Shown here: in pieces, positions 55,777 to 64,000 of the stretch
Numbering within the stretch: the first letter of the stretch is position 1
Layout: every line of letters begins with the position of its first letter
DNA from: G020354785 sp964534745
Lineage (GTDB): Bacteria; Bacteroidota; Bacteroidia; Bacteroidales; UBA10428
Assembly: GCA_964534745.1 (NCBI GenBank)
Contig: CAZHQW010000006.1
Span: 20,780-84,779, forward strand
Reading direction: 5' to 3'
Length of the DNA: 64,000 bases
The notes under the pieces: generated by a model
Seen by the model: the letters and a program-made list of their open reading frames with translations, nothing else
What the model was told of the DNA's origin: nothing
The model's database searches: none
Made by a program: the position numbers and the translations under genes

Positions 55777-55834
55777 CAAAAAGTTATAGTCTAATTCCGG
55801 GCAACTGGAAGGGAAAAGCTGGAATATATATATA

Positions 55835-55867
55835 AAAAAAGGCTGCCTCAAAAGGGCAGCCTTTTTT
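55835..55867. terminator. Two-way terminator between tRNA-Pro and T9SS gene
   Basis: GGCTGCC and GGCAGCC form a 7-bp GC-rich stem (55841-55847 with 55855-55861) around loop TCAAAAG, flanked by an A-run on the left and a T-run on the right that extend it by six pairs. It has U-tracts in both directions and lies between convergent units, so it should stop both. Confidence 0.85.
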
Positions 55868-55890
55868 ATGTTTTGTTAAAATACTACTAA

Positions 55891-56877
55891 CTAACGAACT
55901 ACAATTTTCTGAGTAGTCTCGTTGTTCAGGCTAATAAAGTAAATACCTGCTTTTAATTCACTAACATCAATAGTTGCGATGTTATTATCCTTAATTGATA
56001 ATACAGGTTGTCCAGTAACATTGTATATAGTTGCTGAATTAACTTTACCTGTAACGTGAAGTAAATTGTCTACTAATGTCGGGTAAACAGAAACACGATT
56101 TACTAAATAACTGGGAACATTACTTTCAGGCATTTCACCCAATATTGCAGTGTTCAGGTACGATTTATTGTCATAGGCAGCATCTGTACCACTGTCATTC
56201 AACAATGATAATTGGTTGTCCCTCAAACTTTCGTCTGCGTCACCAATTGCTACATCAAATCCGAATTTCATACCTTCTGCCGGAGCATAAGTCATGGCGA
56301 ACATATTCCAGGGCATTATTACTTCAATAGCCCATCCAAAACCGGTTGTCACAGCCATTGCTTCCATTGAGTCTTGATCAGCGGGACCAAATGGTGCAGC
56401 TCCCCAATTACCTTTAAACCTTCCGTCAGAGGTTGTTACATATTCATCAGTTAGCTGAATACGAATCTGACTGAAAAGGCTATCACCGGCGACAGCAGTA
56501 ACCTCTGCGTCTGCACCCCATGTTCCTTCTTCACCAAAATAGTAAAAGAACTCGTCGTTGTCCTGTTCCCAGGTGTTTTCACCTGTAGCAAAGTAATTTT
56601 CCATATCATCAATCATATCGAGGAACATCAAAAGGCCAAGCTCGCTCCATGCAATTTGTATGGTAGCGTCAATGTCTGCTGCATCGGCCCTTGGATCCTG
56701 AAAGCTGTAAGGAAATGGTTGAGGATCAATCTCAGCCCAAAGAGCATCGTCATTATACCCGTCAACCACAATTGCCTCATGAGTTCCGGGAATCTCAATT
56801 GACAAAGCTGAAGGCTGAGCATAAATTGTAACACACATAGCAACAAGTGCTAAGAGAAGTAGTAAATTTTTCTTCAT
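55891..56877 (-). CDS. T9SS-secreted CBM9/DOMON-like protein
   Basis: This encodes 328 residues from the ATG at 56877; a TTG at 56886 is in frame. A signal peptide (LLLLLALVAMCVTIYAQ) is followed by a CBM9/DOMON-type beta-sandwich at about 25-240: VVDGYNDDALWAEIDPQPF, LLMFLDMIDDM, DNDEFFYYF, GWAIEVIMPWNMF and FGFDVAIGDADE are the usual order of strands in sugar-binding module family 9 relatives. The last ~75 residues (VSVYPTLVDNLLHVTG to QKIVVR) are a T9SS sorting domain. No catalytic domain is present, so it likely binds a sugar or other small ligand at the surface or in the medium. It is the only gene in its unit. Confidence 0.88.
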   Translation of the reverse strand: MKKNLLLLLALVAMCVTIYAQPSALSIEIPGTHEAIVVDGYNDDALWAEIDPQPFPYSFQDPRADAADIDATIQIAWSELGLLMFLDMIDDMENYFATGENTWEQDNDEFFYYFGEEGTWGADAEVTAVAGDSLFSQIRIQLTDEYVTTSDGRFKGNWGAAPFGPADQDSMEAMAVTTGFGWAIEVIMPWNMFAMTYAPAEGMKFGFDVAIGDADESLRDNQLSLLNDSGTDAAYDNKSYLNTAILGEMPESNVPSYLVNRVSVYPTLVDNLLHVTGKVNSATIYNVTGQPVLSIKDNNIATIDVSELKAGIYFISLNNETTQKIVVR

Positions 56878-56883
56878 AGTACT

Positions 56884-56916
56884 CAAATTTAAGGTTAATA
56901 AATACTAAAGCTCAAA
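56884..56916 (-). promoter_or_regulatory. Promoter directly abutting the T9SS gene start
   Basis: On the minus strand TTTG (56916-56913) and TAAATTTG (56891-56884) match both Bacteroidetes promoter elements, with a 21-bp spacer. The box ends only 6 bp before the ATG at 56877, so the transcript would have almost no leader. Confidence 0.45.
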
Positions 56917-57132
56917 AAGAAAGTTTAAAAATATAAAAAATATATTAATATACAACTGAAATCGCAAGTTATTTTAATGTTCAATAGCCTACTATAAAAT
57001 ATCAGCCAAACACTTTGAAATTTGTTGCATAATTATTATTTATTTGTGCAAAATATGTATATGGCTTTCAATATTTCGTTTTTAATATAAAATGCTTATA
57101 TTGCTGTTTAATTTATAATAAATACTAATAAA

Positions 57133-57348
57133 GTGACTAAAAAAAAGCATGTTTATAATAGAATTAAAGCTGTTTTGGCTGAAAATCGTAAAACAAATTT
57201 GTGGCTATCAGCTGAACTTCGGGTAAACCGGACTACTGTTTCGAAATGGTGTACGAATGAAGTTCAACCTTCAATGGAATCATTGTTCAGAATAGCTGAT
57301 GCATTGAATGTGAATGTCAGGGATTTGCTGGTTTCAAATATGAAATGA
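57133..57348 (+). CDS. Small XRE-type HTH regulator
   Basis: This 71-residue protein starts with GTG and consists of one Cro/C1-type helix-turn-helix: YNRIKAVLAENRKTNLWLSAEL, RVNRTTVSKWCTNEVQPSMESL and FRIADALNVNVRDLLV. The recognition helix (TTVSKW) is intact and no other domain is present. It is a DNA-binding protein or a small partner of the next gene. Its stop overlaps the ATG of the hybrid sensor by 4 bp (ATGA), a sign of translational coupling. Such a small XRE gene fused by overlap to a hybrid two-component regulator is not a standard PUL arrangement. Confidence 0.9.
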   Translation: MTKKKHVYNRIKAVLAENRKTNLWLSAELRVNRTTVSKWCTNEVQPSMESLFRIADALNVNVRDLLVSNMK

Positions 57349-60300
57349 TACGAATTATGAATTCAAACATTAACAAAATTAACATTTTATATATTTTCAC
57401 CTTATTATCTTTTGCTTCATTTGCAAATGAAAATTGCTTTTCTCAACCGGTAAAAAGAGATTTAATAGAAAAACCAAGCTATTCAACTGGCAAAAGCACG
57501 GTGAATAATATAAATAAAAATCTTATTTTTCAGTCATTACCACCGAATTTTGAATACAATGGCGTCACATGCATACTTAAGGACTATAAAGGTTATATGT
57601 GGTTTGGCTCTATTGACGGATTAATAAGGTATGATGGCGCTAATCTTTATGTATATGAAAACGATCCGGACGATTCGACAAGCCTTAGTCACAGCGCTGT
57701 TAATGCTCTGGTAGAGGATAAAAACAATAATTTATGGATTGGCACAGCCGGTGGTTTAAATCTATACAACAGAGATAAGGATAATTTTATTCATGCAGGC
57801 AGTATTAATACGGATATAGATCGTTTGAGTGACAGTTATATCAGTGCCCTTTGTACAGATAAAAAATCGTTACTGTGGGTGGGTACCTTTGACGGAGTAA
57901 ATATTTATAATCCTGAAAAAAAAACAATTACTCATTTTTCTTATAATGTAAATGATCAAAATGCTATCAGCTCGAGCCGAATTACCTGTATAGCTATTGA
58001 CAGCGAAGATAATATTTGGCTAGGGACACAAAACGGATTAAACTTGTATTCGGATAAAATTAAAGGATTCAGGCACTTTTATACGCAACAGGGTAATGAA
58101 GAAAGCTTAAGTAATAATAATATAACTTCCCTGGCAGTTGATTTAAATGGAAATATATGGGTTGGGACAAGGGGTGGCGGTTTAAACAAGCTGATAAAGA
58201 GAAACGGTGATTATTTATTTAAACGATATTGCAGTAATTCCCAGCCAGGTGGCTTATCGAATAATTTTGTTCTTTCACTAAATGCAGACAACAGGGGCTA
58301 TCTGTGGATTGGGACTGAAAACGGAGGTTTAAACCGGTTACAGATAAATACCGGTTTATTCAATGTATTCAAGGTGGAGGAAGGTAATAATCACAGCTTA
58401 AGCAGTAATTCTATCTGGGCCCTCTATAGTGATAATGAAGACAGACTATGGATCGGTACTCATAATAAAGGAATAAATGTCATTGACGAAAACTTCAGCA
58501 AATTTGAATCTTTCCAAAAAAATCCGGTTAATAAATTTAGCCTGACCGATGACGATATAACTGGATTTGCTGAAGATAACCGGGGAAATGTTTGGATAGC
58601 AACGGATGGAGGAGGAATATGCAGATTTGACCCTGAAACTGGCAGGTTCAACAAAATTTTAATTAATTCTGAAGGCGATAATTTTCTTGCTAACAATGCT
58701 GTAAAGGCTATTTTATATGATTCAAGGGAGAATTTATGGATTGGTACCTGGGCCGGAGGAATAGACCGTTTAAGTAAAAACGGTGTGAAAATTGAAACCT
58801 ATAATATAGAAAGTGAACATGGTGGTGGCAACAATAATATGTTATGTCTGTATGAAGATTCAAAAGGAAATATCTGGGCCGGTACGGCAGGAAGCGGATT
58901 ATTTAAATATAATGCAGTCACAAATAAATTTGACCAGGTAAATTGCAGCAGCCAGTCAGGTATACTTACAGAATCAGCCTATGTCTCTTCAATGCTTGAA
59001 GATTCTGAAGGTTCCTTTTGGGTCGGTACGTTATATGGTATGGTAATCCTGAAAAGAGGTCCTGACCAGAAATTTTCGTGTATCAATTTTTCCCGTGTGG
59101 ATAATAGCCCAACTTTAAGCAGTAATGCCATTGAGGTTATTTTTGAGGACAGGGAGAAAAGGCTATGGTTTGGTACAACAGATAACGGGTTGAATTTGTT
59201 TAACAGGAAGGATAGTACCTTTACCATTTTCCAGAAAAAAGATGGCCTGCCAAGCAATTCAATCAGGGGGATATTAGAGGATGATGGAGGATTTTTATGG
59301 ATCATGACCAATAAGGGAGTAACAAGATTTAATTATGATTCGGCAAGTTTTATAAATTATGACAGGGAAGACGGGCTCAATTCCAACGAGTTTTATGTGC
59401 GGTCCTGCCTACGGACAAAAAAAGGAGAATTTTATTTAGGAGGAGAAAACGGTTTTAATGTATTCTATCCAGAGAATATTAAGAATAATCATTTCATCCC
59501 TCCTGTATACCTTACAAATCTTAAAATAACCAATATTACAGCACAAATCGGGGCTGAAAACTCACCTCTTGAAAAGCATATCGGGGAGACAACTGAAATT
59601 AGATTGAACCATAAGCAATCTTCCTTTACAATAGAATTTGCTGCGCTGAATTATACCCGTTCTGCAAGAAATCAGTTTTCATATAAACTGGAAGGATTCG
59701 ACAGTGGCTGGAATTATGCAGGCACCAACAGAAGTGCCAGTTATACCAATATTAAGCCGGGCAAATATGTTTTTCTGGTTAAAGGTTCTAATAATGATGG
59801 TATCTGGAATAGTACCCCGGCCAGTTTACTGATAACCATTAAGCCACCATATTGGAAAAGATGGTGGGCTAAAATCATATATATTTTATTAATTTCCGGT
59901 TTAATTGCTGTTTCTCTGCAAATATGGAATGAAAGAGTAAAAATAAAACACCAGTTAAAACTGGAACACCTGGCCAGAGAAAAAGAACATGAATTAAATG
60001 AAAAAAATATTCAATTCTTCACGAACATATCACATGAATTCCGAACTCCCCTGAGTTTAATTATTACTCCCCTTGAGAATATTATCCTTTCTGCAGGATC
60101 TAAAATTAAAGAACAACTGATTGTAATTTACCACAATGCAAAACGTCTGCTTCATTTGACAAACAATCTTATGGATTTCAGAAAACTGGAAGAAGGGATG
60201 ACAAACCTTAAGGTAAATCATGGAGATATAGTAAAATTTGTTAACGAGGTGTCATCGTATTTCAATGTGGATTTTAAGCGGCGCCACATTGATTTTACAG

Positions 60301-61607
60301 TTGAAACAACGGAGTCAGCTATTCATGGTTGGTTTGATCCTGACAAACTGGAGACCATTTTGTTAAATCTATTGTCAAATGCATTTAAATATACTTCGGA
60401 TTATGGCAGAATCAAAATTAAAGTAAATAGTGCCGATTCAAAAGATATTGAGGAAAGATATAATCCTTTTACAAAGAATACTACCCTGAGCAATAGATAC
60501 GTTGAGATTGCAGTTATTGACAATGGTAAAGGTATCACCTCTGAAGAACTTCCTTTTGTTTTTGAAAAATTTTATCAATCAAAAACAACGAAAAACAAAA
60601 CAAACTCAGGAACGGGAATAGGCCTGGCATTGACCAAAGGTCTGGTCGAATTGCATCATGGATTTATAAAAGCAGAAAGCAGTCCGAACCTTAAAACATG
60701 TTTTGCACTGGCTTTGCCTGTCGAACCTACGGCATATCTTGATGATGAAATCGTCTCCGAACCGGTAAGTATCCTGAAGAGAACTATTTTAGATGATCCC
60801 GAAGAGTACAGGACGCAAAAGAATAAAATAGAATTGGTCGAATCAGATGAGAACCGGGATAAAGCTGAAGTATTAATTGTTGAAGATAATTCCGAACTGA
60901 GAACTTTTTTAGCAAAAGAACTTGGAGAAGAGTTTAATATTGCCCAGGCAGCGGATGGGAAGTCTGGCATCGAACTTGCCTTTAAAAACATGCCGGATTT
61001 AATTGTCAGTGACATCTTAATGCCTCATTGCAGTGGAATTGATTTATGCAAAGTTATTAAAACAGATATCAGAACCAGTCATATTCCTGTTATCCTCCTT
61101 ACAGCAAAAACTGCCATTAATGATCAGATTGAAGGAGTTAAAATCGGAGCAGATGCTTACATAACCAAGCCCTTTAACATGCAATTCCTGTTTGTACAGA
61201 TTAATCAGTTAATTCAGTCGCGAAGAAAGATGTATGCCCATTTTAGCCAGGATGTTTATATTATGCCAAATAAACTTACTGATAATGAAATGGATCAAAA
61301 GTTTATCAGGAAAGCAATAGATTATATTGTCTCAAATATGACCGATAATACACTTGATGTTGAGGGACTGGCAGCTGCATTGAACCTGTGTCGCAGTAAT
61401 GTATACAGAAAAATTAAGGCACTTACAGGCAAAACGATTATTGAATTTATAAGGATTGTCCGTCTCAAGCATGCAATAAAACTTATGGAGACTAAAAAGT
61501 ATACACTGGCCGAAATTGCTTATCTGACAGGGTTCACTTCTCCCTCATACTTTACTAAAAGTTTTAAAGATCAGTATGGCAGGCCCCCTTCTGATTACCT
61601 TACATAA
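57345..61607 (+). CDS. Hybrid two-component sensor/AraC regulator (HTCS)
   Basis: This 1420-residue one-protein signalling system has starts at 57345 or 57357. A signal-like helix (about 10-28) leads to about 13 reg_prop propeller repeats of LWIGTxxGxLN type (about 75-735), which sense ligand in the periplasm. Then come a Y_Y_Y domain (about 750-840) and a membrane helix at about 844-862. The cytoplasmic part has a histidine kinase (H-box NISHEFRTPLSL with His897, HATPase_c with DNGKGITSEELPFVFEKFYQS and GTGIGLAL), a receiver domain (about 1174-1290, Asp1223 in VSDILMP) and an AraC domain (about 1320-1420). It probably activates the locus to its right. Confidence 0.96.
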   Translation: MIRIMNSNINKINILYIFTLLSFASFANENCFSQPVKRDLIEKPSYSTGKSTVNNINKNLIFQSLPPNFEYNGVTCILKDYKGYMWFGSIDGLIRYDGANLYVYENDPDDSTSLSHSAVNALVEDKNNNLWIGTAGGLNLYNRDKDNFIHAGSINTDIDRLSDSYISALCTDKKSLLWVGTFDGVNIYNPEKKTITHFSYNVNDQNAISSSRITCIAIDSEDNIWLGTQNGLNLYSDKIKGFRHFYTQQGNEESLSNNNITSLAVDLNGNIWVGTRGGGLNKLIKRNGDYLFKRYCSNSQPGGLSNNFVLSLNADNRGYLWIGTENGGLNRLQINTGLFNVFKVEEGNNHSLSSNSIWALYSDNEDRLWIGTHNKGINVIDENFSKFESFQKNPVNKFSLTDDDITGFAEDNRGNVWIATDGGGICRFDPETGRFNKILINSEGDNFLANNAVKAILYDSRENLWIGTWAGGIDRLSKNGVKIETYNIESEHGGGNNNMLCLYEDSKGNIWAGTAGSGLFKYNAVTNKFDQVNCSSQSGILTESAYVSSMLEDSEGSFWVGTLYGMVILKRGPDQKFSCINFSRVDNSPTLSSNAIEVIFEDREKRLWFGTTDNGLNLFNRKDSTFTIFQKKDGLPSNSIRGILEDDGGFLWIMTNKGVTRFNYDSASFINYDREDGLNSNEFYVRSCLRTKKGEFYLGGENGFNVFYPENIKNNHFIPPVYLTNLKITNITAQIGAENSPLEKHIGETTEIRLNHKQSSFTIEFAALNYTRSARNQFSYKLEGFDSGWNYAGTNRSASYTNIKPGKYVFLVKGSNNDGIWNSTPASLLITIKPPYWKRWWAKIIYILLISGLIAVSLQIWNERVKIKHQLKLEHLAREKEHELNEKNIQFFTNISHEFRTPLSLIITPLENIILSAGSKIKEQLIVIYHNAKRLLHLTNNLMDFRKLEEGMTNLKVNHGDIVKFVNEVSSYFNVDFKRRHIDFTVETTESAIHGWFDPDKLETILLNLLSNAFKYTSDYGRIKIKVNSADSKDIEERYNPFTKNTTLSNRYVEIAVIDNGKGITSEELPFVFEKFYQSKTTKNKTNSGTGIGLALTKGLVELHHGFIKAESSPNLKTCFALALPVEPTAYLDDEIVSEPVSILKRTILDDPEEYRTQKNKIELVESDENRDKAEVLIVEDNSELRTFLAKELGEEFNIAQAADGKSGIELAFKNMPDLIVSDILMPHCSGIDLCKVIKTDIRTSHIPVILLTAKTAINDQIEGVKIGADAYITKPFNMQFLFVQINQLIQSRRKMYAHFSQDVYIMPNKLTDNEMDQKFIRKAIDYIVSNMTDNTLDVEGLAAALNLCRSNVYRKIKALTGKTIIEFIRIVRLKHAIKLMETKKYTLAEIAYLTGFTSPSYFTKSFKDQYGRPPSDYLT

Positions 61608-61650
61608 GTATATTTTAAAATTATGTGCTGAACAATTTAAGTAAAATACT

Positions 61651-63324
61651 ATGAATAAATTATTAAAAGGCCTGGTATTTATTGTATTTTTTACAATATT
61701 ATTATCAGGATGCAAGCAAAAAGCCGGTCAAAATAATAACTCATTACAGCACCAAAAATCTTACCGAATTCCTCATTTGAAGAAACAGGGTGAAACCACG
61801 CAATTAATGGTTGATGAAAATCCATTTTTAATTCTTGGCGGGGAACTGGGCAATTCATCATTCACCAGCCTGGAATATATGGAACCGATATGGCCCAAAT
61901 TGAAAAAAATGAACCTGAATACTGTTTTAGCCCCTGTCTATTGGGAACTGGTTGAACCGGTTGAAGGTAAATTTGATTTTGAATTACTGGATCAACTAGT
62001 TGGCAAAGCCCGCAGCCATGATTTGAGACTGGTTTTGCTGTGGTTTGCATCCTGGAAAAACAGTATGTCGAGCCATGCTCCATCATGGGTTAAAAAAAAC
62101 CAGGAAAGATTTCCAAGGATAAAAGATGACAAAGGTAATAGTCACGAGATATTGACCCCCTTCAGCAACAACAATTTACAGGCAGATTTAAAGGCATTTC
62201 AGGCATTGATTAAACATATCAAAGAATTTGATGGAACTGAACACACGGTAATAATGATCCAGGTTGAAAATGAGATTGGAATGCTTCCTACAGCAAGGGA
62301 TTATAGCCAATTGGCCAATAATGAATTCCGGGGCAATGTACCTCTGGATTTGATACAGTATCTGATAAACAACAAGGATGATCTGGTTCCTGAATTTAAA
62401 CAGATATGGGCTGTAAATGGATATAAAGACTCCGGAACCTGGGAAGAGATATTCGGGAAAGGCCTGCATACCGATGAGATCTTTATGGCCTGGTACTATT
62501 CAAAATATGCGAATGCAATTGCCGAAGCCGGGAAGGTAATTTATCCATTGCCAATGTTCGTGAATGCAGCTTTGATTCGGCCGGGACGAAAACCCGGATC
62601 AGGTTATCCAAGTGCCGGTCCGCTGCCTCATTTGATGGATGTCTGGAAAGCAGGAGGGCCAGCTATTGATTTTTTGTCGCCCGACCTTTATTTTCCAAAT
62701 TTGAAGCACTGGTGTGATCTGTACACACGCCAGGAGAATCCTTTATTTATTCCTGAACATCGTTTTGACAATACTGTTGCCGCCAAAGCAGCATATACTA
62801 TCGGACATTATGAAGGCATAGGATTTGCACCATTCTCAGTGGAAGATGCAGGTGATCCCGAAAATGAACCTCTGGGTAAAATGTATAATATAATAAATCA
62901 ACTGACGCCTATCATAACAGACCACCATGGCAAGGCTAAAATTGAAGGGGTCCTTTTTAATAAAGAAAACCAGGAAAGTATTTTTCAGCTGGGAAATTAC
63001 GAATTTACATTACGGCACATTTATACTTTGGGATATGAGCCCAATTCCGGAAATGAAGCCTGGGATATGGCAGGGGCCATTATCGTTCAGACTGGCGAAG
63101 AAGAGTTTTATATTGCCGGTTCCGGGATTGTCGCAACATTTAAAAACTTAAAAAATCCCATGTTAAATGTCGGGATATTGAAAACCGACGAAGGAAGGTT
63201 TGAAAATAACCAATGGAAGGTTATAAGGCACCTGAACGGAGACCAGACACACCAGGGGAGACATATACGGATATTTTTGAATAATTATTCGATTATCAGA
63301 TTTGAACTATATAATTACGAGTAG
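61651..63324 (+). CDS. GH35-like glycoside hydrolase with DUF5597-type tail
   Basis: This 557-residue lipoprotein has a signal peptide with lipobox L-L-S-G-C. The first ~390 residues form a TIM barrel of the clan A beta-galactosidase type: MNLNTVLAPVYWELVEPVEGKFDF, LVLLWFASWKN, then IQVENEIGM with likely acid/base Glu208, and PLFIPEHRFD with likely nucleophile Glu369. The rest (about 400-557) has the FNKENQESIFQLGNYEFTL beta segment that fits DUF5597. It should act as a periplasmic or surface exo-glycosidase, most likely on beta-galactosides, although family members include other activities. It lies 43 bp after the HTCS and before the SusC start at the edge. Confidence 0.88.
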   Translation: MNKLLKGLVFIVFFTILLSGCKQKAGQNNNSLQHQKSYRIPHLKKQGETTQLMVDENPFLILGGELGNSSFTSLEYMEPIWPKLKKMNLNTVLAPVYWELVEPVEGKFDFELLDQLVGKARSHDLRLVLLWFASWKNSMSSHAPSWVKKNQERFPRIKDDKGNSHEILTPFSNNNLQADLKAFQALIKHIKEFDGTEHTVIMIQVENEIGMLPTARDYSQLANNEFRGNVPLDLIQYLINNKDDLVPEFKQIWAVNGYKDSGTWEEIFGKGLHTDEIFMAWYYSKYANAIAEAGKVIYPLPMFVNAALIRPGRKPGSGYPSAGPLPHLMDVWKAGGPAIDFLSPDLYFPNLKHWCDLYTRQENPLFIPEHRFDNTVAAKAAYTIGHYEGIGFAPFSVEDAGDPENEPLGKMYNIINQLTPIITDHHGKAKIEGVLFNKENQESIFQLGNYEFTLRHIYTLGYEPNSGNEAWDMAGAIIVQTGEEEFYIAGSGIVATFKNLKNPMLNVGILKTDEGRFENNQWKVIRHLNGDQTHQGRHIRIFLNNYSIIRFELYNYE

Positions 63325-63536
63325 ATATCTCTTCCTGAAAATCTGTCTGGCTGCATAAAGCATTATTGAGCATCAATCTTGATAGTGATTGACTTTTTTT
63401 TATAGTCTGCAACTATACATAAAAAGAAATTTCGGCATTTAAATTTTTAATTACAGCAAATTATATATAAATTACGACTCGAATTAATCTATTAATGAAA
63501 CTTAAAATCATTGATGTAGAACTAAAACCACTTAAA

Positions 63537-64000
63537 ATGACGAAATTAATCCTAACCTCATCTTTCCCTGAAGCGGGAGGACAACTGAAACGACTTATTA
63601 TGCTTATGAAGCTATGCGTCATAATAAGTCTGTTTGCTTTGCAAAATACATTTGCAGGCGTTCATTCTCATAACGAGAAAAACGGCATTAGTGCTGAAAA
63701 CATTCAAAAGGCTAATGCCCAACAGGTATTAGTATCAGGTAAAGTGACCGATGCAGAAGGAGATCCTCTGCCAGGTGTGAACATTATTGAAAAGGAGACT
63801 ACCAACGGTACCGTTACCGATATAAATGGCAACTATTCGATAACTGTTGCATCTCCTTCATCAGTATTAGTTTTTTCCTATGTAGGATACCTTTCTGAAG
63901 AAATGCAGGTAGGCAATCAATCGAAATTGGATATGACGCTTATTGAAAGCCTCGAAGAACTGAGTGAAGTTGTTGTTATCGGTTATGGATCGATGGAAAG
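63537..64000 (+). CDS. SusC/RagA TonB-linked outer membrane protein 3, partial
   Basis: The frame runs to the right edge without a stop. ATGs at 63495, 63537, 63600 and 63606 are in frame; the one at 63537 gives the long pre-signal leader seen in many SusC proteins, with the hydrophobic signal at LKLCVIISLFALQNTFA-like residues (starting MLMKLC). The visible part has a CarboxypepD_reg-like domain (SGKVTDAEGDPLPGVNIIEK, GTVTDINGNYSITV, FSYVGYLSEEMQVG) and a TonB-box-like LSEVVVIGYGSME, at which the plug should begin. It is the importer of the third locus and would be controlled by the HTCS. Confidence 0.9.
   Translation, partial: MTKLILTSSFPEAGGQLKRLIMLMKLCVIISLFALQNTFAGVHSHNEKNGISAENIQKANAQQVLVSGKVTDAEGDPLPGVNIIEKETTNGTVTDINGNYSITVASPSSVLVFSYVGYLSEEMQVGNQSKLDMTLIESLEELSEVVVIGYGSME

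Noticed and set aside
55648..55851. Minus-strand open frame of 67 residues with a DLNSRPHAPQ-type string
   Set aside because: It is the antisense of tRNA-Pro; this string is a well-known false protein made from tRNA genes.
1..64000. CRISPR array, insertion sequence or prophage
   Set aside because: No regularly spaced repeats, transposase, integrase or phage structural gene could be found.

Overview
The window reads as chromosomal DNA of a member of the Bacteroidota, most likely an anaerobic or marine relative of the Bacteroidales/Marinilabiliales (the order is inference). The evidence is SusC/SusD outer-membrane pairs, type IX secretion (T9SS) sorting tails on four proteins, a hybrid two-component regulator of the PUL type, the gene order bamD-rpoZ-coaBC-DUF4835-recN, a Bacteroidetes/Chlamydia-style V-ATPase operon, AT-rich spacers and few Shine-Dalgarno sites. 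No transposase, phage gene or CRISPR array was seen.

Region 1 (1-31.9 kb) is mostly housekeeping. Small secreted proteins of unknown function and a Na/Pi cotransporter face a V-type ATPase operon (E, DUF2764, A, B, D, I, K). Its K subunit carries the residue set known to bind Na+ in Enterococcus hirae, so the enzyme is predicted to move Na+. After it come a DUF456 membrane protein, a CAP-domain protein, an RRM protein, ornithine carbamoyltransferase, FtsK with LolA, a PgpH-like HD membrane phosphohydrolase, an NlpC/P60 peptidase, a nitroreductase, thioredoxin reductase, a PLP-dependent alpha-oxoamine synthase (sphingolipid or sulfonolipid type), the bamD to recN cluster, a YfcC-type transporter and glutamate formimidoyltransferase.

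Region 2 (32.2-55.6 kb) is the most unusual part. It has two SusC/SusD pairs of the SusD-like_2 type, each followed by lipoproteins. Between them lie two tandem, overlapping genes for T9SS-secreted arylsulfotransferase-fold proteins whose accessory Ig-like domains sit at opposite ends. A large secreted Asp-box (BNR/sortilin-like) propeller protein follows, then cysC, cysD and cysN, which make APS and PAPS. No sulfate-reduction genes are nearby. Together this suggests a cell-surface system for taking up, transferring or recycling sulfate esters; that is inference.

Region 3 (55.7-64 kb) begins with tRNA-Pro(GGG) and a two-way terminator. Then come a T9SS-secreted CBM9/DOMON-like protein (minus strand), a small HTH regulator overlapping a 1420-residue hybrid two-component sensor/AraC regulator, a GH35-like glycoside hydrolase with a DUF5597-type tail, and the start of a third SusC gene that runs off the right edge. 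This is the start of a glycan utilization locus.
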